Shown piece after piece: positions 1-12,313 of a stretch of 64,000 bases of DNA (position 1 is the stretch's first letter; every line of letters begins with the position of its first letter). The notes below the pieces were generated by a model, which was not told the origin of the DNA, did no database searches, and saw only the letters and a list, made by a program, of their open reading frames with translations. The DNA is taken from NCBI GenBank assembly GCA_002862095.1, contig PHSQ01000002.1, forward strand, positions 372,001 through 436,000, written 5' to 3'. The translations under genes and the position numbers were made by a program. Origin of the DNA: Methylocystis sp. KS32 (GTDB lineage: Bacteria; Pseudomonadota; Alphaproteobacteria; Rhizobiales; Beijerinckiaceae).

Positions 1-441
1 GAGGCCGCCTTCGAAAAACAGGTAGAACAGGACCAGATCAAGCGCGCAGAAGACGCCGATCATGAGCGCCTCCAACACCAGAAACGCCACCATATATTCC
101 GCGACGCGTTTGGTGACAGACTCCCACGACGCCAGTATCGAGAAAGGCATGAGGAAAGTCGTCAACAGGACGAACGGCATCGAGAACCCGTCAACGCCGA
201 GCTTGTAAACCAAGCCCGAGCCGAACCAGCTCTTTTCCTCGACAAGCTGGAACGCAGCGCTCGAAGGATCGAAACGCTGCCATCCGACCATGGACAAGAC
301 AAAGACCGCGACGGTCGTCAGCAACGCCGCCCAACGAATATTCCGCAACGACGACTCGTTGTCGCCTCGCTGCGTCAGGATGAACGCCGCTCCAACCAGC
401 GGAAGGAAGGTCAGGCCGGAGAGAATTCCAAAACCGAACAT
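1..441 (-). CDS. nuoM: NADH-quinone oxidoreductase subunit M, N-terminal part (cut by window edge)
   Basis: The first 147 codons of a gene that runs off the left edge. NuoM is one of the antiporter-like proton-pumping membrane subunits of respiratory complex I. The protein starts [15 protein letters not shown] and contains the hydrophobic segments and the [11 protein letters not shown] stretch typical of NuoM. Its ATG shares one base with the TAA of nuoL, so the two are translationally coupled at the end of the nuo operon. nuoN would be expected next, outside the window. Confidence 0.93.
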   Translation of the reverse strand, partial: MFGFGILSGLTFLPLVGAAFILTQRGDNESSLRNIRWAALLTTVAVFVLSMVGWQRFDPSSAAFQLVEEKSWFGSGLVYKLGVDGFSMPFVLLTTFLMPFSILASWESVTKRVAEYMVAFLVLEALMIGVFCALDLVLFYLFFEGGL

Positions 442-2495
442 TAGCGTGTGCCTCCGGCGACGAACCAGCTGATAACGGCCGCGACGCCGATCAGCATGGC
501 GAATGCGTAATGATAGATGTACCCGGTCTGGAGACGCACCACTAGACGCGAACCATCCGTTACGCGAGCAGCGACCCCATCCGGGCCAAGCCCGTCGATG
601 ATGCGGCCGTCGCCGCCCTTCCATAGCAACCTTCCGAGTGCGAAGGTCGGCCTCACCAACAGATAGTCATAAAGCTCGTCGAAATACCACTTGTTGAGCA
701 GGAATTGATACAGCCTCGGAAAGGCCGCTGCGAGCGCTTGAGCTGTCCCTGGCTTGAGGATGTATACATACAGAGACACAAGGAATCCCCCCACCATCAT
801 GCCGAATGGCATGAACGACACCCAACTGGGTATCTCGTGCATTGCATGGAGGAGATGATTGCGCTCGCGCGTGAACAGCGCCTCTTTCCAGAATTCGCCA
901 TAGGCGTGCCCCGCGAAATAGCGCTCCAACATGAAGCCCGCGACCACTGCGCCCGTCGCCAAAACCGCAAGAGGAACCAGCATGACGAGCGGAGACTCAT
1001 GTGGTGCATGGCCGCCATGACCATGTTCGGCGTGTTCTTCGTGGTGCGGTTCCGCTTCTTCTGGATGTTCGTGGAACAGAACATGCGCATGAGGGTCATG
1101 AGCGTGCGGATCCTCCGCCGGCACCGCGCGCGTTCCGAAGAACGTCATGAAAACGAGTCGCCACGAGTAGAAGGAGGTTAGCCCCGCCGCCACGACCGTC
1201 GCGATAAAGCCGTACATCGCCGCCTTCGAATGCGCGCTGGCCGCGAAAGCCGCCTCGATGATGGCGTCTTTCGAAAAGAAACCGGCGAAACCAAGCTCCG
1301 TATGGGGAATGCCAAAGCCGGTGAGCGACAGGGTTCCAATCGTCATCATGGCGAAAGTGAACGGAATGTCCTTTCTAAGGCCACCCATGTTCCGCATATC
1401 CTGTTCATGGTGCATCGCATGGATCACGGAGCCGGCGCCAAGGAAAAGAAGGGCCTTGAAGAAGGCGTGAGTGAAGAGGTGAAAGACTCCCAATGAATAG
1501 CCGCCGACCCCTTCGGCGACGAACATGTAACCGAGTTGAGAACAGGTCGAATAAGCGATGACGCGCTTTATGTCGTTCTGGACCAGTCCGACGGTAGCGG
1601 CGAAAAAAGCCGTCGTGGCGCCGATGACGGTGACGAAGGTCAGCGCGTCGGGGGCGTATTCAAATATAGGCGACAGACGCGCAACCATGAAAACTCCCGC
1701 CGTGACCATGGTCGCTGCGTGAATCAACGCGGAAACGGGAGTCGGGCCCTCCATCGCGTCGGGTAGCCATGTATGCAGGAAGAACTGCGCCGATTTGCCC
1801 ATCGCGCCCATGAAGAGCAACAGCGCGGCGACTGTAAGCGAATCGACGTCGAGTCCGAAGACGTGAATGACATTGCCCTCGAGGCCCGGGACATTGGCGA
1901 AGACCTCGTCAAAAGTCACCGACTGGGTCAGCCGAAATACGAGAAAAATTCCTAGCGCGAAGCCGAAATCGCCGACGCGGTTGACGACAAACGCCTTGAT
2001 CGCCGCCGCGCAGGCCGATGGCTTTTCGTACCAGAAACCGATGAGAAGATAGGAGGCGAGTCCGACGCCCTCCCAACCGAAAAACATCTGCAGCAAATTG
2101 TCCGCGGTCACCAGCATCAGCATCGCAAAGGTGAACAGCGACAAATAAGCGAAAAAGCGGGGCCGGTGCGGATCCTCGTGCATGTAGCCGATCGAATAAA
2201 GATGCACGAGGCTCGACACGGTGTTCACGACCACCAGCATGACGGCCGTCAGCGTATCCAGCCGCAGTGACCAATCCACCTTCAGCGCGCCGGAGGTGAA
2301 CCAATTCCCAAGCAGGGGAACGCTCGCGTGACCCTCGCCGAGACCGATGTTGAAAAACACCACCCAGGACATCGCGGCGGCGGCGAAAAGAAGACTCGTG
2401 GTGACGAATTCCGACGCACGCACGCCAATCGAACGGCCTAGTGCGCCGGCGATGAGAAAGCCTAGGAGAGGAAGAAAGACGATTGCCTGAATCAT
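441..2495 (-). CDS. nuoL: NADH-quinone oxidoreductase subunit L
   Basis: A 684-residue polytopic inner-membrane protein, the largest antiporter-like subunit of complex I, which couples quinone reduction to proton translocation. The conserved core around residues 125-160 ([21 protein letters not shown]) and the [12 protein letters not shown] and [11 protein letters not shown] segments are clear. The length is as expected. An unusual histidine-rich cytoplasmic or periplasmic loop lies near residues 460-500, encoded at about 1000-1125, with repeated HAH, HH and HGH motifs. The gene lies between nuoK (7-bp gap) and nuoM (1-bp overlap). Confidence 0.97.
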   Translation of the reverse strand: MIQAIVFLPLLGFLIAGALGRSIGVRASEFVTTSLLFAAAAMSWVVFFNIGLGEGHASVPLLGNWFTSGALKVDWSLRLDTLTAVMLVVVNTVSSLVHLYSIGYMHEDPHRPRFFAYLSLFTFAMLMLVTADNLLQMFFGWEGVGLASYLLIGFWYEKPSACAAAIKAFVVNRVGDFGFALGIFLVFRLTQSVTFDEVFANVPGLEGNVIHVFGLDVDSLTVAALLLFMGAMGKSAQFFLHTWLPDAMEGPTPVSALIHAATMVTAGVFMVARLSPIFEYAPDALTFVTVIGATTAFFAATVGLVQNDIKRVIAYSTCSQLGYMFVAEGVGGYSLGVFHLFTHAFFKALLFLGAGSVIHAMHHEQDMRNMGGLRKDIPFTFAMMTIGTLSLTGFGIPHTELGFAGFFSKDAIIEAAFAASAHSKAAMYGFIATVVAAGLTSFYSWRLVFMTFFGTRAVPAEDPHAHDPHAHVLFHEHPEEAEPHHEEHAEHGHGGHAPHESPLVMLVPLAVLATGAVVAGFMLERYFAGHAYGEFWKEALFTRERNHLLHAMHEIPSWVSFMPFGMMVGGFLVSLYVYILKPGTAQALAAAFPRLYQFLLNKWYFDELYDYLLVRPTFALGRLLWKGGDGRIIDGLGPDGVAARVTDGSRLVVRLQTGYIYHYAFAMLIGVAAVISWFVAGGTR

Positions 2496-2502
2496 CGCGG
2501 GA

Positions 2503-2814
2503 TCAGCCCTTCAAGCTGTTGATGTCGTCGACCGCGATAGAGCCGCGATTACGATAGAAGGTGACGAGGATGGCGAGGCCGATAGCCGCCTCGGCCGCTG
2601 CGACCGTCAGAACAAACAGGGCGAAAACCTGTCCCGTCAGATCGGACAATTCCGCGGAAAACGCCACGAAATTGAGATTGACGGAGAGAAGGATCAACTC
2701 GACCGACATCAATATCACGATGATGTTCTTGCGGTTGAGAATAATCCCCGCGATCCCCAGCGTGAACAGGATAGCGGCGACGACAAGATAATGCGTGAGG
2801 CCGATAGTCACCAT
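2503..2814 (-). CDS. nuoK: NADH-quinone oxidoreductase subunit K
   Basis: A 103-residue protein with three membrane helices, the small MrpC-like subunit of the complex I membrane arm. It carries the conserved glutamates of the family in helices 2 and 3 ([11 protein letters not shown] and [10 protein letters not shown]), which belong to the proton path. It is the usual length, starts with ATG GTC, and sits between nuoJ (11 bp) and nuoL (7 bp). Confidence 0.97.
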   Translation of the reverse strand: MVTIGLTHYLVVAAILFTLGIAGIILNRKNIIVILMSVELILLSVNLNFVAFSAELSDLTGQVFALFVLTVAAAEAAIGLAILVTFYRNRGSIAVDDINSLKG

Positions 2815-2825
2815 GATCGTTTCCT

Positions 2826-3428
2826 TTACACGCCCGCCCGCGATGGCACTTTTTTGAGTTCGACCACCGACTTGGCGGTACGCGAATTCTGTTCCTCGAT
2901 ATTCTGGCGCTTGACGTTCGGACGGTGCCGGAGGGTGAGAACGATCGCTCCGATCATGGCTGTCAGCAAAACCAGCGCCGAAACCTGAGAGAAGATGACA
3001 TATTTGGTGTACAGCACCTCGCCCAGCGCGGCCGTATTCGTCACTTGCGCCAAAATCGGAACCGCAGCCGCCTCATGGGCGGTGGGCGCCGATTGCCAAT
3101 TGACGGCGACAAAAGCGAGCTCGAAGAGAACCACGGCGCCCACGGCGGCGCCGGCGGGCAGATATTTCTGGAATCCTTGCTTCAATTCGGCGAAATCCAC
3201 ATCGAGCATCATGACGACGAACAGGAATAGAACCGCGACGGCGCCGACGTAAACGACGATTAGAATCATTGCCAAGAATTCCGCGCCCTGCAGCAAGAAC
3301 AGGCCGGCCCCGTTACAAAACGCCAGGATGAGGAACAATACTGAGTGCACGGGGTTGCGCGCGGTGATCACCACAAAGGCCGAGGCGATCAGCACGACCG
3401 AGAAGAGGTAGAAAAAAACAGCGGCCAC
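2826..3428 (-). CDS. nuoJ: NADH-quinone oxidoreductase subunit J
   Basis: A 200-residue membrane protein with five predicted helices. The third-helix signature ([22 protein letters not shown]) is that of NuoJ, whose helix changes shape during coupling in complex I. The C-terminal tail is charged and probably cytoplasmic. The gene follows nuoI after 66 bp and precedes nuoK by 11 bp in the same operon. Confidence 0.96.
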   Translation of the reverse strand: MAAVFFYLFSVVLIASAFVVITARNPVHSVLFLILAFCNGAGLFLLQGAEFLAMILIVVYVGAVAVLFLFVVMMLDVDFAELKQGFQKYLPAGAAVGAVVLFELAFVAVNWQSAPTAHEAAAVPILAQVTNTAALGEVLYTKYVIFSQVSALVLLTAMIGAIVLTLRHRPNVKRQNIEEQNSRTAKSVVELKKVPSRAGV

Positions 3429-3494
3429 GGCTTCGTCCTTTTTAGGGTCGCGTCGCGCAGGCGGCGCAGGAATTGCTGCCTCGCCTTGCGTGGG

Positions 3495-3983
3495 TCAGCG
3501 GTAGGGGGCGTCGAGCGCGATGTTGCGGGCGATTTCCCTTTCCCACCGCGCGCCATTCTCGAGCAAACGCTCCTTGTTGTAGTACAGCTCTTCGCGCGTC
3601 TCCGTCGCGAATTCCTGGTTTGGTCCTTCGACGATGGCGTCGACTGGGCAAGCCTCCTGGCAGAAGCCGCAATAGATACACTTCACCATGTCTATGTCGT
3701 AGCGCGTGGTGCGGCGGATGCCGTCATTGCGCCGAGGTCCGGCCTCGATGGTTATAGCTTGCGCGGGGCAAATCGCCTCGCAAAGCTTGCACGCAATGCA
3801 ACGCTCCTCCCCATTGGGGTAGCGCCGAAGCGCGTGTTCGCCCCGGTAGCGCGGCGACTGAGGGTTTTTTTCATGAGGATAGTTGAGAGTCGCCTTCGGT
3901 TTGAAGAAATAGCGCATCGACAGAAGGAAAGCGCCCACGAACTCGGTGAGGAAGAGCGACTTTGCAGCAGTGTCCATTCTCAT
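3495..3983 (-). CDS. nuoI: NADH-quinone oxidoreductase subunit I (two [4Fe-4S] clusters)
   Basis: A peripheral-arm subunit that carries clusters N6a and N6b between NuoG and NuoB. Two ferredoxin motifs are visible, [12 protein letters not shown] and [12 protein letters not shown], about 39 residues apart. The start is placed at [12 protein letters not shown], giving 162 residues, because family members begin just there. An ATG nine bases upstream (3992) is also possible. It lies 10 bp from nuoH. Confidence 0.96.
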   Translation of the reverse strand: MRMDTAAKSLFLTEFVGAFLLSMRYFFKPKATLNYPHEKNPQSPRYRGEHALRRYPNGEERCIACKLCEAICPAQAITIEAGPRRNDGIRRTTRYDIDMVKCIYCGFCQEACPVDAIVEGPNQEFATETREELYYNKERLLENGARWEREIARNIALDAPYR

Positions 3984-3993
3984 CACGCGCACC

Positions 3994-5043
3994 TCAATTC
4001 GCCAGAGCGGCGCTGGGCCAGAATTCCACCGTGGCCGCGACGATAACGACCATGGCCAGAGAGAGCGGGAGGAAGACCTTCCAGCCCAGCCGCATAAGCT
4101 GATCGTAGCGGTAGCGGGGAACGAAGGCCTTCACCATCGCGAAGAAGAAAAAGAAGAAGCTGACTTTCAGCGCGAACCAGACGACGCCCGGAATCCAAGT
4201 GAAAGGCGCGACATTCACGGGAGGAAGCCAGCCGCCGAAGAAGAGGATTGTCAGGAGCGCGCACATCGTCACGATGGCCACGTATTCCGCCAGCATGAAA
4301 AGCACGTAGGGCGTCGCGGAATATTCGATCATAAATCCGGCGACGAGCTCCGATTCCGCCTCGACGAGGTCGAAAGGCGGGCGGTTGGTTTCGGCGAGCG
4401 CGGAAACGAAAAAGATCACGAACATCGGAAGCAGACGCAGCCAATACCAGCCCAGCATGCCATATTTCGTGTTTTGGGCGTTCACGATGTCGGTGAGGTT
4501 GAGCGAGCCCGCGCACAGCAGAACCGTGATGATGACGAAGCCGATGGAGACTTCGTAAGACACCATCTGCGCCGCGGAACGAAGGGCGGACAGGAACGGA
4601 TATTTGGAATTCGAAGCCCAACCACCCATGATCACGCCATAGACGCCGAGTGACGACAAGGCGAAGATATAAAGAATTCCCACATTGATGTTAGCGACGA
4701 CCCAACCATCGGACGAGACCGGCACCACCGCCCATGCCGCGATCGAAAGCGTCGCCATCAGGAAGGGCGCGAACAAAAACACGCTCTTGTTCGCGGTGTC
4801 GGGAATGATTGGCTCCTTTAGCGCGAATTTGATGAAGTCCGCGAAGCTTTGCCACAGGCCCCAGGGTCCGACGACATTGGGGCCGCGCCGCAACTGAACC
4901 GCCGCCCAGATCTTGCGATCCGCAAGAATGACATAGGCGACATAGATCAAAAGCACGACGGCGATGAGCACGCTCTTGTAGAGAGCGAGCACAATCGGGT
5001 TTTCCGTGACAAAGGAAACGATGGTGTTCCAGAGGTCGCCCAC
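3994..5043 (-). CDS. nuoH: NADH-quinone oxidoreductase subunit H
   Basis: A 349-residue membrane subunit with eight predicted helices that forms much of the quinone chamber with NuoB and NuoD. The conserved [19 protein letters not shown] loop and the [19 protein letters not shown] loop, with its quinone-path acidic residues, are both present. The length is normal. It lies between nuoG (10 bp) and nuoI (10 bp). Confidence 0.97.
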   Translation of the reverse strand: MGDLWNTIVSFVTENPIVLALYKSVLIAVVLLIYVAYVILADRKIWAAVQLRRGPNVVGPWGLWQSFADFIKFALKEPIIPDTANKSVFLFAPFLMATLSIAAWAVVPVSSDGWVVANINVGILYIFALSSLGVYGVIMGGWASNSKYPFLSALRSAAQMVSYEVSIGFVIITVLLCAGSLNLTDIVNAQNTKYGMLGWYWLRLLPMFVIFFVSALAETNRPPFDLVEAESELVAGFMIEYSATPYVLFMLAEYVAIVTMCALLTILFFGGWLPPVNVAPFTWIPGVVWFALKVSFFFFFFAMVKAFVPRYRYDQLMRLGWKVFLPLSLAMVVIVAATVEFWPSAALAN

Positions 5044-5053
5044 GTCGATGCTC

Positions 5054-7117
5054 CTATTCCGCGGCCTGACGCAGCCGGCTCTGGGCCAGCGCTGAACATT
5101 CCGCCATGACGGCCGAAGCCCGCGCGATCGGATTGGTGAGATAAAAATCGGCGATAATCGACACGAACGGATCCTTCATCGCCACCGCGGAATGCTGGGC
5201 CAGTTTGGCGATAGACCCGGCGTCGCCGCTTTCGATCGCGTCCAGCCGTTGCAGATGCGGATGGCGCTCGAACAGCGCTTTTCTCAGTTGCGTCAGCGAA
5301 TCGAAGGGCAAGGCGTCGCCCAGAGCGCCCGAAAGCGCCCGGAAAATCGCCCAATCCTCGCGGGCTTCGCCCGGCGGGAAGGCCGCGCGCGAAGCCACCT
5401 GCACCCTGCCCTCGGTGTTGACGAAGAGCCCCGATTTTTCCGTATAGGCGCTCCCGGGCAGGATGACGTCGGCGCGATGCGCGCCACGATCCCCATGCGA
5501 GCCGATGTAGACGACAAATGCGCCGGGTTCGATCTCGATCTCATCCGCTCCAAGGTTGAAGACGAGATCCAGCGCCCCTCTTTTCACGAATTCATGCGCG
5601 GGCAGACCGCCCCGCCCAGGAACAAAGCCGAGATCGAGCGCGCCCACGCGCGACGCGGCGGCGTGGAGCACAGAGAAACCGTTCCATCCTTCGCTGATTC
5701 CGCCGCGCCTTTGCGCCGCCTGAGCCGCCAGGGCGAGAATCGCATCCCCGTCGGGCCGGGCGAGAGCCCCCTGCCCGATCAGGACAAGGCGCTTTTTTGC
5801 CGGCTCCTGTTCGCGCTGGATGAATTGCAGCAGAGAGTCCGGGCCCGCGCCCAGGTATTGATAATCGTAAGTCAGATCGGCTCTTTCGCCGACGAGCGAA
5901 ATATTGAATCCGCCCTTCAGCCAGCGCTTTCGGATACGGGCGTTGAGAACCGGGGCTTCCTTGCGCGGATTGGAGCCGACAATCAAAAGCGCGTCGGCGT
6001 CTTCAATTCCCGCCACGGTGGCGTTGAAGAGATAAGAAGCGCGCCCGAACGATGGATCAACCCGGGAACCATCCTGCCGGCAATCGAGATGGAGGATTCC
6101 GAGCTTTTCGGCGAGAAGTTTCAGGGCGAAAATCTCTTCGAGCGCGGCCAGATCGCCAACCAGCGCGCCCATCTTGGCGCCGGCAGTGGATTTTGCTTTC
6201 GCCGCCACCGCGCCGAGCGCCTCCTGCCAGGAGGCGGGACGCAAGCGGCCGCTTTCCCGAATAAAGGGGCGATCGAGGCGCTGCCGCGCCAGCCCGTCAA
6301 CGACCTGCCGGGTTTTGTCCGAGATCCACTCCTCGTTCACTGCGTCGTTGACGCGGGGCAGAATGCGGATGACTTCCCGTCCACGAGTATCGACCCGGAT
6401 CGCCGAACCCAGCGCGTCCTGGACGTCCACGCTTTCGGTCTTCTGGTATTCCCATGGACGCGCGCGGAAATTCTGGGGCTTGGGCAACAAGGCCCCGACC
6501 GGACAGAGGTCGGCGACATTGCCCTGCAATTCGGAGCTCATCGCGCTCTGAAGATAGGTCGTGATCTCCATATCCTCGCCGCGGCCGATGGCGCCCATCT
6601 CGCCCGTTCCAGCCACTTCGGCGGTGAAACGGACGCAGCGCGTGCAGTGGATGCAGCGGGTCATCTCGGTCTTGACGAGCGGCCCGATATATTTGTTCTC
6701 CACCGCCCTCTTGTTTTCGATAAAGCGCGAGGAATCGCCGCCGAACGCGAGCGCCTGATCCTGAAGATCGCACTCGCCGCCCTGATCGCAAATCGGGCAA
6801 TCGAGCGGATGGTTGACCAGGAGAAATTCCATCACGCCCTCGCGGGCTTTTTTCACCATCGGCGATTTGGTGAAAACTTCCGGCGGAGCGCCGGCCGGAC
6901 CCGGCCTCAGATCCTTCACCGCCATGGCGCAGGAGGCCTGAGGCTTCGGCGGGCCGCCTTTGACCTCGACAAGGCACATGCGGCAATTGCCGGCGATTGA
7001 CAGGCGCTCGTGATAGCAAAAACGAGGCACCTCGGCGCCAGCCTCCTCGCAGGCCTGGAGCAGAGTGAACTCCGGCGGGACGTCTACCTCCACGCCATCG
7101 ACGAGAATCTTTGTCAC
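5054..7117 (-). CDS. nuoG: NADH-quinone oxidoreductase subunit G
   Basis: A 687-residue iron-sulfur subunit of the peripheral arm. The N-terminal [2Fe-2S] ligands are Cys34, Cys45, Cys48 and Cys63. The following His-Cys motif ([18 protein letters not shown]) binds cluster N5, and [10 protein letters not shown] begins the N4 ligands. The C-terminal two thirds is the molybdopterin-oxidoreductase-like domain that has lost catalysis in this family. At this length it is the shorter alphaproteobacterial type. It lies between nuoF (43 bp) and nuoH (10 bp). Confidence 0.97.
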   Translation of the reverse strand: MTKILVDGVEVDVPPEFTLLQACEEAGAEVPRFCYHERLSIAGNCRMCLVEVKGGPPKPQASCAMAVKDLRPGPAGAPPEVFTKSPMVKKAREGVMEFLLVNHPLDCPICDQGGECDLQDQALAFGGDSSRFIENKRAVENKYIGPLVKTEMTRCIHCTRCVRFTAEVAGTGEMGAIGRGEDMEITTYLQSAMSSELQGNVADLCPVGALLPKPQNFRARPWEYQKTESVDVQDALGSAIRVDTRGREVIRILPRVNDAVNEEWISDKTRQVVDGLARQRLDRPFIRESGRLRPASWQEALGAVAAKAKSTAGAKMGALVGDLAALEEIFALKLLAEKLGILHLDCRQDGSRVDPSFGRASYLFNATVAGIEDADALLIVGSNPRKEAPVLNARIRKRWLKGGFNISLVGERADLTYDYQYLGAGPDSLLQFIQREQEPAKKRLVLIGQGALARPDGDAILALAAQAAQRRGGISEGWNGFSVLHAAASRVGALDLGFVPGRGGLPAHEFVKRGALDLVFNLGADEIEIEPGAFVVYIGSHGDRGAHRADVILPGSAYTEKSGLFVNTEGRVQVASRAAFPPGEAREDWAIFRALSGALGDALPFDSLTQLRKALFERHPHLQRLDAIESGDAGSIAKLAQHSAVAMKDPFVSIIADFYLTNPIARASAVMAECSALAQSRLRQAAE

Positions 7118-7160
7118 TTCGCGTTCTCCAAATCGACGCTATCGCCTGCGCGCATCCTGC

Positions 7161-8465
7161 TCATTCCGCCGCGACCCGAATGGGTTCGGAATGCGGGTTG
7201 GCCGTATACTGGTCGATGCGCTGCTCGATCACGTCACGGAAATGCGTTATCAGTCCTTGAACAGGCCACGCCGCCGCATCGCCAAGGGCGCATATCGTAT
7301 GGCCCTCTATCTTCTTTGAGACGTCGAACAGGAGATCGATCTCGCGCTTATGGGCGCGCCCCTCGACCATTCGCTCCATTACGCGCCACATCCATCCCGT
7401 GCCTTCGCGGCATGGCGTGCATTGGCCGCAACTCTCATGCTTGTAAAAATAGGAAAGACGCGCGATGGCGCGGATGATGTCGGTCGACTTATCCATGACC
7501 ATCACCGCCGCCGTGCCGAGGCCGGAACCCAGAGCGACGAGGCTGTCGAAATCCATCGGGCAGTCTATGATCTGATGCGCCGGAACGCAACGCACCGAGG
7601 AGCCGCCGGGAATGACGGCGAGCAGATTGTCCCAACCGCCGCGGACGCCGCCGCAGTGCCGTTCGATCAATTCGCGGAAGGAGATCGACATCGCTTCCTC
7701 GACATTGCAGGGCTTGTTTACGTGACCCGAAATACTGAACAGCTTCGTGCCGGTGTTATTCGGACGACCGATGCCCGCGAACCAGGACGCGCCTCGCCGC
7801 AAAATGGTCGGAACCACGGCGATGGATTCGACATTGTTCACGGTGGTGGGGCAGCCATAGAGTCCCACATTGGCCGGGAATGGCGGCTTTAGCCGCGGCA
7901 TTCCCTTCTTGCCCTCGATACTCTCGATCAGCGCGGTTTCCTCGCCGCAGATATAGGCCCCTGCGCCGTGATGAACGTATAGATCGAAAGGGTAGCCATG
8001 AATATTATTCTTGCCGATCAGACCCGCCTCATAGGCCTCGTCGACGGCGGCCTGAAGCGCGATGCGCTCCGCGATGAATTCGCCGCGAATGTAGATATAG
8101 CAGGCGTGGGCCCCCATGGCGAATGAAGCGACCAGCGCGCCTTCGACCAGCGTATGCGGATCGTTGCGCATGATCTCCCGGTCCTTGCATGTGCCGGGTT
8201 CGGATTCGTCGGCGTTGATGACGAGATAGTGGGGCCTTGCGGGGTCCACTTCCTTCGGCATGAAAGACCACTTCATGCCGGTCGAAAATCCCGCGCCGCC
8301 GCGTCCGCGCAGCCCTGACCCCTTCACCTCGGCGATGATCACGTCGCGCCCGCGATCGAGCAGAGCCTTGGTGTTGTCCCACTGGCCGCGCTTTTTTGCG
8401 CCGGCGAGCGAACGGTCGCCTAGGCCGTAAAGATTGGTGAAAATCCGGTCTGCGTCGGAGAGCAT
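7161..8465 (-). CDS. nuoF: NADH-quinone oxidoreductase subunit F (NADH and FMN binding)
   Basis: A 434-residue subunit that oxidises NADH through FMN and passes electrons to cluster N3. The glycine-rich nucleotide motif [13 protein letters not shown] is at residues 51-63. The [4Fe-4S] motif [16 protein letters not shown] is in the C-terminal third, with the fourth cysteine downstream in [13 protein letters not shown]. It follows nuoE after 29 bp. Confidence 0.97.
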   Translation of the reverse strand: MLSDADRIFTNLYGLGDRSLAGAKKRGQWDNTKALLDRGRDVIIAEVKGSGLRGRGGAGFSTGMKWSFMPKEVDPARPHYLVINADESEPGTCKDREIMRNDPHTLVEGALVASFAMGAHACYIYIRGEFIAERIALQAAVDEAYEAGLIGKNNIHGYPFDLYVHHGAGAYICGEETALIESIEGKKGMPRLKPPFPANVGLYGCPTTVNNVESIAVVPTILRRGASWFAGIGRPNNTGTKLFSISGHVNKPCNVEEAMSISFRELIERHCGGVRGGWDNLLAVIPGGSSVRCVPAHQIIDCPMDFDSLVALGSGLGTAAVMVMDKSTDIIRAIARLSYFYKHESCGQCTPCREGTGWMWRVMERMVEGRAHKREIDLLFDVSKKIEGHTICALGDAAAWPVQGLITHFRDVIEQRIDQYTANPHSEPIRVAAE

Positions 8466-8494
8466 TGTTCGTCCCGTCTCGCTTTGAATTCCGT

Positions 8495-9109
8495 TTATTT
8501 CGATCCCTCGCCATAGAGCGAGGTCAGGCTGGTCAAGACGCCTTCGGGCTCGGAGCCGGAGCGGCCGGTTTGCGACCCCGTTTTCACCGAACGGCCGGCG
8601 GCGAGATCATCCAGCAGCTTTTCGAAGTTTTCGGGAGTCAGATCTTCGTAATAGTCGTCGTTGATCTGCACCATCGGCGCGTTGCAACAGGCGCCAAGGC
8701 ACTCGACCTCGGCCCATGAGAACAGGCCATCCACCCTGACTTGTCTCTGCGGACCGACCTTGCGCTCCAGAACCTTGATGATATCGTCCGAACCGCGCAA
8801 CATGCAGGGCGTGGTGCCGCACAACTGCACGTAAAACTTTCCGACCGGTTCAAGATTGAACATCGTGTAGAAAGTCGCGATTTCGAGCACGCGGATATGA
8901 GGCATTCCGAGCGTGTCGGCGACTTTCTCGATCGCGGCGCGCGGCAGCCAATAGTCGTTCTGCTTTTGCGCCTGCCACAGCGCGGGCACGACGGCCGAGG
9001 CCTGACGCCCGTCGGGATATTTGGCGATCTGTTTTTCCAGCCACGCCTTGTTCTGCGGCGTGAACTCGAAACTTTCCGGCTGCTTTTCGGCGAGACGGCG
9101 GACGGACAT
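8495..9109 (-). CDS. nuoE: NADH-quinone oxidoreductase subunit E
   Basis: A 204-residue thioredoxin-like subunit with the [2Fe-2S] cluster N1a, bound by CGTTPC and CLGACC. The frame is open well upstream, to 9439, but the upstream part reads antisense-like through nuoD and has no family similarity. The start [14 protein letters not shown] at 9109 fits NuoE proteins. A 127-bp gap separates it from nuoD, the longest gap in this operon, and I saw no gene in it. Confidence 0.96.
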   Translation of the reverse strand: MSVRRLAEKQPESFEFTPQNKAWLEKQIAKYPDGRQASAVVPALWQAQKQNDYWLPRAAIEKVADTLGMPHIRVLEIATFYTMFNLEPVGKFYVQLCGTTPCMLRGSDDIIKVLERKVGPQRQVRVDGLFSWAEVECLGACCNAPMVQINDDYYEDLTPENFEKLLDDLAAGRSVKTGSQTGRSGSEPEGVLTSLTSLYGEGSK

Positions 9110-9236
9110 TATTCCTCTCCGGTTGATAAGTCGGCGCCCGAAAGCGAATACTCGCCTTTTCCGAGACGAACCGATGTTATCGCTAAATCCACGTCGCCCC
9201 GCGACTGGATAGTGTCGACCCATCCAGCTGGGCCCA

Positions 9237-10427
9237 TCATCGGTCGACGTCCCCGAACACGATGTCGATCGAACCAAGAATGGCCGACACGTCGGCGAGC
9301 ATATGATTGCGGCAAAGGAAATCCATCGCCTGCAAATGAGCAAAGCCCGGCGCGCGGATTTTGCAGCGATAGGGTTTGTCGCCGCCGTCCGAAACGAGAT
9401 ACACGCCGAACTCGCCCTTGGGCGCCTCCACGGCGGCATAGACCTCGCCGGCCGGAACCTTGAAACCCTCGGTGAAGAGTTTGAAGTGATGAATCAGCGC
9501 CTCCATGGAGCGCTTCATTTCTCCGCGCGACGGAGCGGATATTTTATGGTTCACAACCGACACCGGGCCACGATTTTCGGCGCTCAGCAGCTTGTTGACG
9601 CATTGCCGCATGATCGATGTCGATTGGCGCATCTCCTCCATGCGGACCACGGCGCGGTCGTAACAGTCGCCATGTTTGCCGACCGGAATGTCGAACTCCA
9701 TCTCTTCATAGCATTCGTAGGGCTGCGCCTTGCGCAAGTCCCACGCGGCGCCCGAGCCGCGCACCATGACCCCCGAAAAGCCATAGGCCCAGGCTTCCTC
9801 GACCGAAATCACGCCGATCCCGACGTTGCGCTGCTTGAAAATGCGGTTCTCGATGAACAGAGCTTCGAGGTCGTCGCACACTTTCAGGAAGGGATCGCAA
9901 AAAGCGCCGATGTCCTCGACCAATTGGTCGGGCAGATCGCGCGCGACGCCGCCGGGCCTGAAATAATTGGCGTGCATACGGGCGCCGCAGGCGCGCTCGT
10001 AAAACACCATCAGCTTCTCGCGTTCCTCGTAACCCCACAGCGGCGGAGTGAGCGCGCCGACGTCCATGGCCTGCGACGTCACGTTGAGAAGATGGGACAA
10101 CAACCGCCCGATCTCGGCGTAGAGCACGCGGATGAGTTGGCCGCGGCGCGGAACCTGCACGCCAAGCAGGCGCTCGATGGCGAGGCAGAACGCATGTTCC
10201 TGATTCATCGGCGCGCAATAGTCTAGCCGATCGAAATAAGGCACGTTCTGCAGATAAGTGCGCGCCTCCATCAGCTTTTCCGTGCCGCGATGGAGGAATC
10301 CGATATGAGGGTCGACGCGCTCGACGACTTCTCCGTCGAGCTCGAGAATGAGACGCAACACCCCATGCGCCGCGGGATGTTGCGGGCCGAAGTTGAGCGA
10401 AAAATTGCGTAGCGGCTGATCGTTCAT
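9237..10427 (-). CDS. nuoD: NADH-quinone oxidoreductase subunit D
   Basis: A 396-residue 49-kDa-type subunit, hydrogenase-like, which forms the quinone-reduction site with NuoB. Conserved stretches include [15 protein letters not shown] near the N terminus, [13 protein letters not shown], and the C-terminal DIVFGDVDR end typical of the family. It is the separate NuoD type, not a NuoCD fusion. It follows nuoC after 52 bp. Confidence 0.97.
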   Translation of the reverse strand: MNDQPLRNFSLNFGPQHPAAHGVLRLILELDGEVVERVDPHIGFLHRGTEKLMEARTYLQNVPYFDRLDYCAPMNQEHAFCLAIERLLGVQVPRRGQLIRVLYAEIGRLLSHLLNVTSQAMDVGALTPPLWGYEEREKLMVFYERACGARMHANYFRPGGVARDLPDQLVEDIGAFCDPFLKVCDDLEALFIENRIFKQRNVGIGVISVEEAWAYGFSGVMVRGSGAAWDLRKAQPYECYEEMEFDIPVGKHGDCYDRAVVRMEEMRQSTSIMRQCVNKLLSAENRGPVSVVNHKISAPSRGEMKRSMEALIHHFKLFTEGFKVPAGEVYAAVEAPKGEFGVYLVSDGGDKPYRCKIRAPGFAHLQAMDFLCRNHMLADVSAILGSIDIVFGDVDR

Positions 10428-10479
10428 TCCTGCGTCCCTCGACCGGGTCGGGCCTCCGACCGGTCAGCGCGTGATTTAT

Positions 10480-11088
10480 TTAATGCTGCCCCTTCGCCTT
10501 CTCGTCTCCCGGAAGGTCGTATTGGACGCCCTCCCACGGCGAGAGGAAGTCGAATTGGCGGTATTCCTGCACGAGACGAACCGGATCGTAGACGACCCGC
10601 TTCTGCTCGTCGTCGTAGCGAACCTCGACGAAGCCCGTCATCGGGAAGTCCTTGCGCAACGGATGGCCGTCGAAGCCATAATCGGTCATGATTCGGCGCA
10701 GATCGGGATGGCCGGAAAAAGTCACCCCGAAAAGGTCGTAGGTCTCGCGTTCGTACCAGTCGGCCGCGGGATAAAGCGCGGTCAGGGAGGCGACCGGAGT
10801 CTCCTCGTCGGTGAGCGTCTTCAGGCGGACGCGGAGATTATGCTTCGGGCTCAGGAGATGGGCGACGACATCGAAACGCTGCTCGCGCTCGGGATAATCA
10901 GCCGCCGTCACGTCGATGAAATTGACGAACAAAAAATCCGGTCCGTCACGCAGCGTTTTCACGACGTCGAGCCAGCGGTCGCGCGCGATCGTCAGCGTCA
11001 ACTCCCCATAAGCGAGATTCGTTTCGATGATGGCGCCGGGCTGGGCGGCGGTGATTTTCGCCGCAAGATCATTGAGTTGAGCAAGCAT
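10480..11088 (-). CDS. nuoC: NADH-quinone oxidoreductase subunit C
   Basis: A 202-residue 30-kDa-type peripheral subunit. The family signature [22 protein letters not shown] is complete and followed by GHPLRKDFP. The frame stays open upstream to 11244, but the start [12 protein letters not shown] at 11088 matches homologues. The gene lies 71 bp after nuoB. Confidence 0.96.
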   Translation of the reverse strand: MLAQLNDLAAKITAAQPGAIIETNLAYGELTLTIARDRWLDVVKTLRDGPDFLFVNFIDVTAADYPEREQRFDVVAHLLSPKHNLRVRLKTLTDEETPVASLTALYPAADWYERETYDLFGVTFSGHPDLRRIMTDYGFDGHPLRKDFPMTGFVEVRYDDEQKRVVYDPVRLVQEYRQFDFLSPWEGVQYDLPGDEKAKGQH

Positions 11089-11159
11089 CTCGCAACCTTC
11101 CCAAAGCGCCAGCCGCCTTCGGCTGGCGGACCCTCGATGTTTGACCCCGCCGGTTCGTC

Positions 11160-11744
11160 TTATCGCTCGATCGTTCCGGTGCGACGAATTTTCTTTTGCA
11201 GCAGCAGCACGCCGTAAACCAGGGCCTCGGCGGAGGGCGGACATCCGGGAACGTAAACGTCGACCGGTATGATTCGGTCGCAGCCGCGCACGACCGAATA
11301 GGAGTAGTGATAATAGCCGCCGCCATTGGCGCAGGAACCCATCGAAATGACGTAACGCGGCTCCGGCATCTGGTCGTAGACCTTGCGCAGCGCGGGCGCC
11401 ATCTTGTTAGTCAGCGTTCCGGCGATGATGATGACGTCGGATTGACGCGGACTGGCGCGCGGGGCGAAGCCAAACCGCTCGAGATCGTAACGCGGCATGG
11501 CCGCCTGGATCATCTCGACGGCGCAGCAGGCGAGACCGAACGTCATCCACATCAGCGAGCCGGTGCGCGCCCAGTTGATGAGATCGTCGGTGGCCGTGAC
11601 GAGAAAACCTTTGTCGGCAAGCTCGTCGTTCAGATTCACGAAATAAGGGTCGGTCGAGCCAACCGGCTTCCCCGTGCGGGGGTCGACGAGGCCCTTCGGC
11701 TGTGGAGCGACCAGCGTCGAGCCCTGATTGCCGATCAATCCCAT
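11160..11744 (-). CDS. nuoB: NADH-quinone oxidoreductase subunit B
   Basis: A 194-residue subunit that carries cluster N2, the last iron-sulfur centre before quinone. Tandem cysteines are in GLACCAVEM (residues 73-74), with the other ligands in [12 protein letters not shown] and [12 protein letters not shown]. The chosen start, [12 protein letters not shown] at 11744, overlaps the 3' end of nuoA by 10 bp. The open frame further upstream lies wholly inside nuoA and is not coding. Confidence 0.97.
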   Translation of the reverse strand: MGLIGNQGSTLVAPQPKGLVDPRTGKPVGSTDPYFVNLNDELADKGFLVTATDDLINWARTGSLMWMTFGLACCAVEMIQAAMPRYDLERFGFAPRASPRQSDVIIIAGTLTNKMAPALRKVYDQMPEPRYVISMGSCANGGGYYHYSYSVVRGCDRIIPVDVYVPGCPPSAEALVYGVLLLQKKIRRTGTIER

Positions 11745-12100
11745 TCGAGCGCTCCTTTCCGCCATTCGTAGACGAAGCCGACGGTCAGCACGCCAAGGAA
11801 GACCATCATGGCCCAGAAACCGAAAACTCCCGCCTCCTTGAAGGCCACGGCCCAGGGAAAGAGGAACGCCACTTCCAGGTCGAACACAATGAACAAAAGA
11901 GAAACGAGGTAGAAGCGCACGTCGAATTTCATGCGCGCGTCGTTGAAGGGGTTGAACCCGCACTCATAGGCCGAGAGTTTTTCGGGGTCCGGAGCCTTGA
12001 ACGCCAGAAGGAACGGCGCGACCAGCAGAGCGCCGGCGATGATCGCCGACAGCGCCGCGAAGATCACGAGCGGCAGATATTGTTCGAGCAGGGTCGGCAT
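11735..12100 (-). CDS. nuoA: NADH-quinone oxidoreductase subunit A
   Basis: A 121-residue membrane subunit with three helices. It is the first gene of the complex I operon, so the operon promoter should lie in 12101-12313. The conserved loop [23 protein letters not shown] contains the cysteine known to be exposed during the active/deactive switch. The start [12 protein letters not shown] is preferred over the longer open frame to 12286. Confidence 0.96.
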   Translation of the reverse strand: MPTLLEQYLPLVIFAALSAIIAGALLVAPFLLAFKAPDPEKLSAYECGFNPFNDARMKFDVRFYLVSLLFIVFDLEVAFLFPWAVAFKEAGVFGFWAMMVFLGVLTVGFVYEWRKGALEWD

Positions 12101-12313
12101 TTTTCGTGTCCGATAAGTCTGGGGCGCGGGCGTCGCGGCGGGCCGGCGGTTGGAGCCGCGAGAGCATGTCATAGGCGGCTTTCCGTCGCCCGGCCAAGCG
12201 TTCCGTAACAAAGCGTTCCCGCCAAAGCAAGAGACAAGCGCCGATTTTCGGAGCGAAATGTTGCGGCGCCCCCAAATACCGCCCAAACGCCGAGGAATCG
12301 GGCGCCCACGGCT

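Noticed and set aside
5192..7000. 602-codon plus-strand frame antisense to nuoG
   Set aside because: GC-rich shadow frame: arginine- and alanine-heavy, no family sequence, and nuoG on the other strand is complete.
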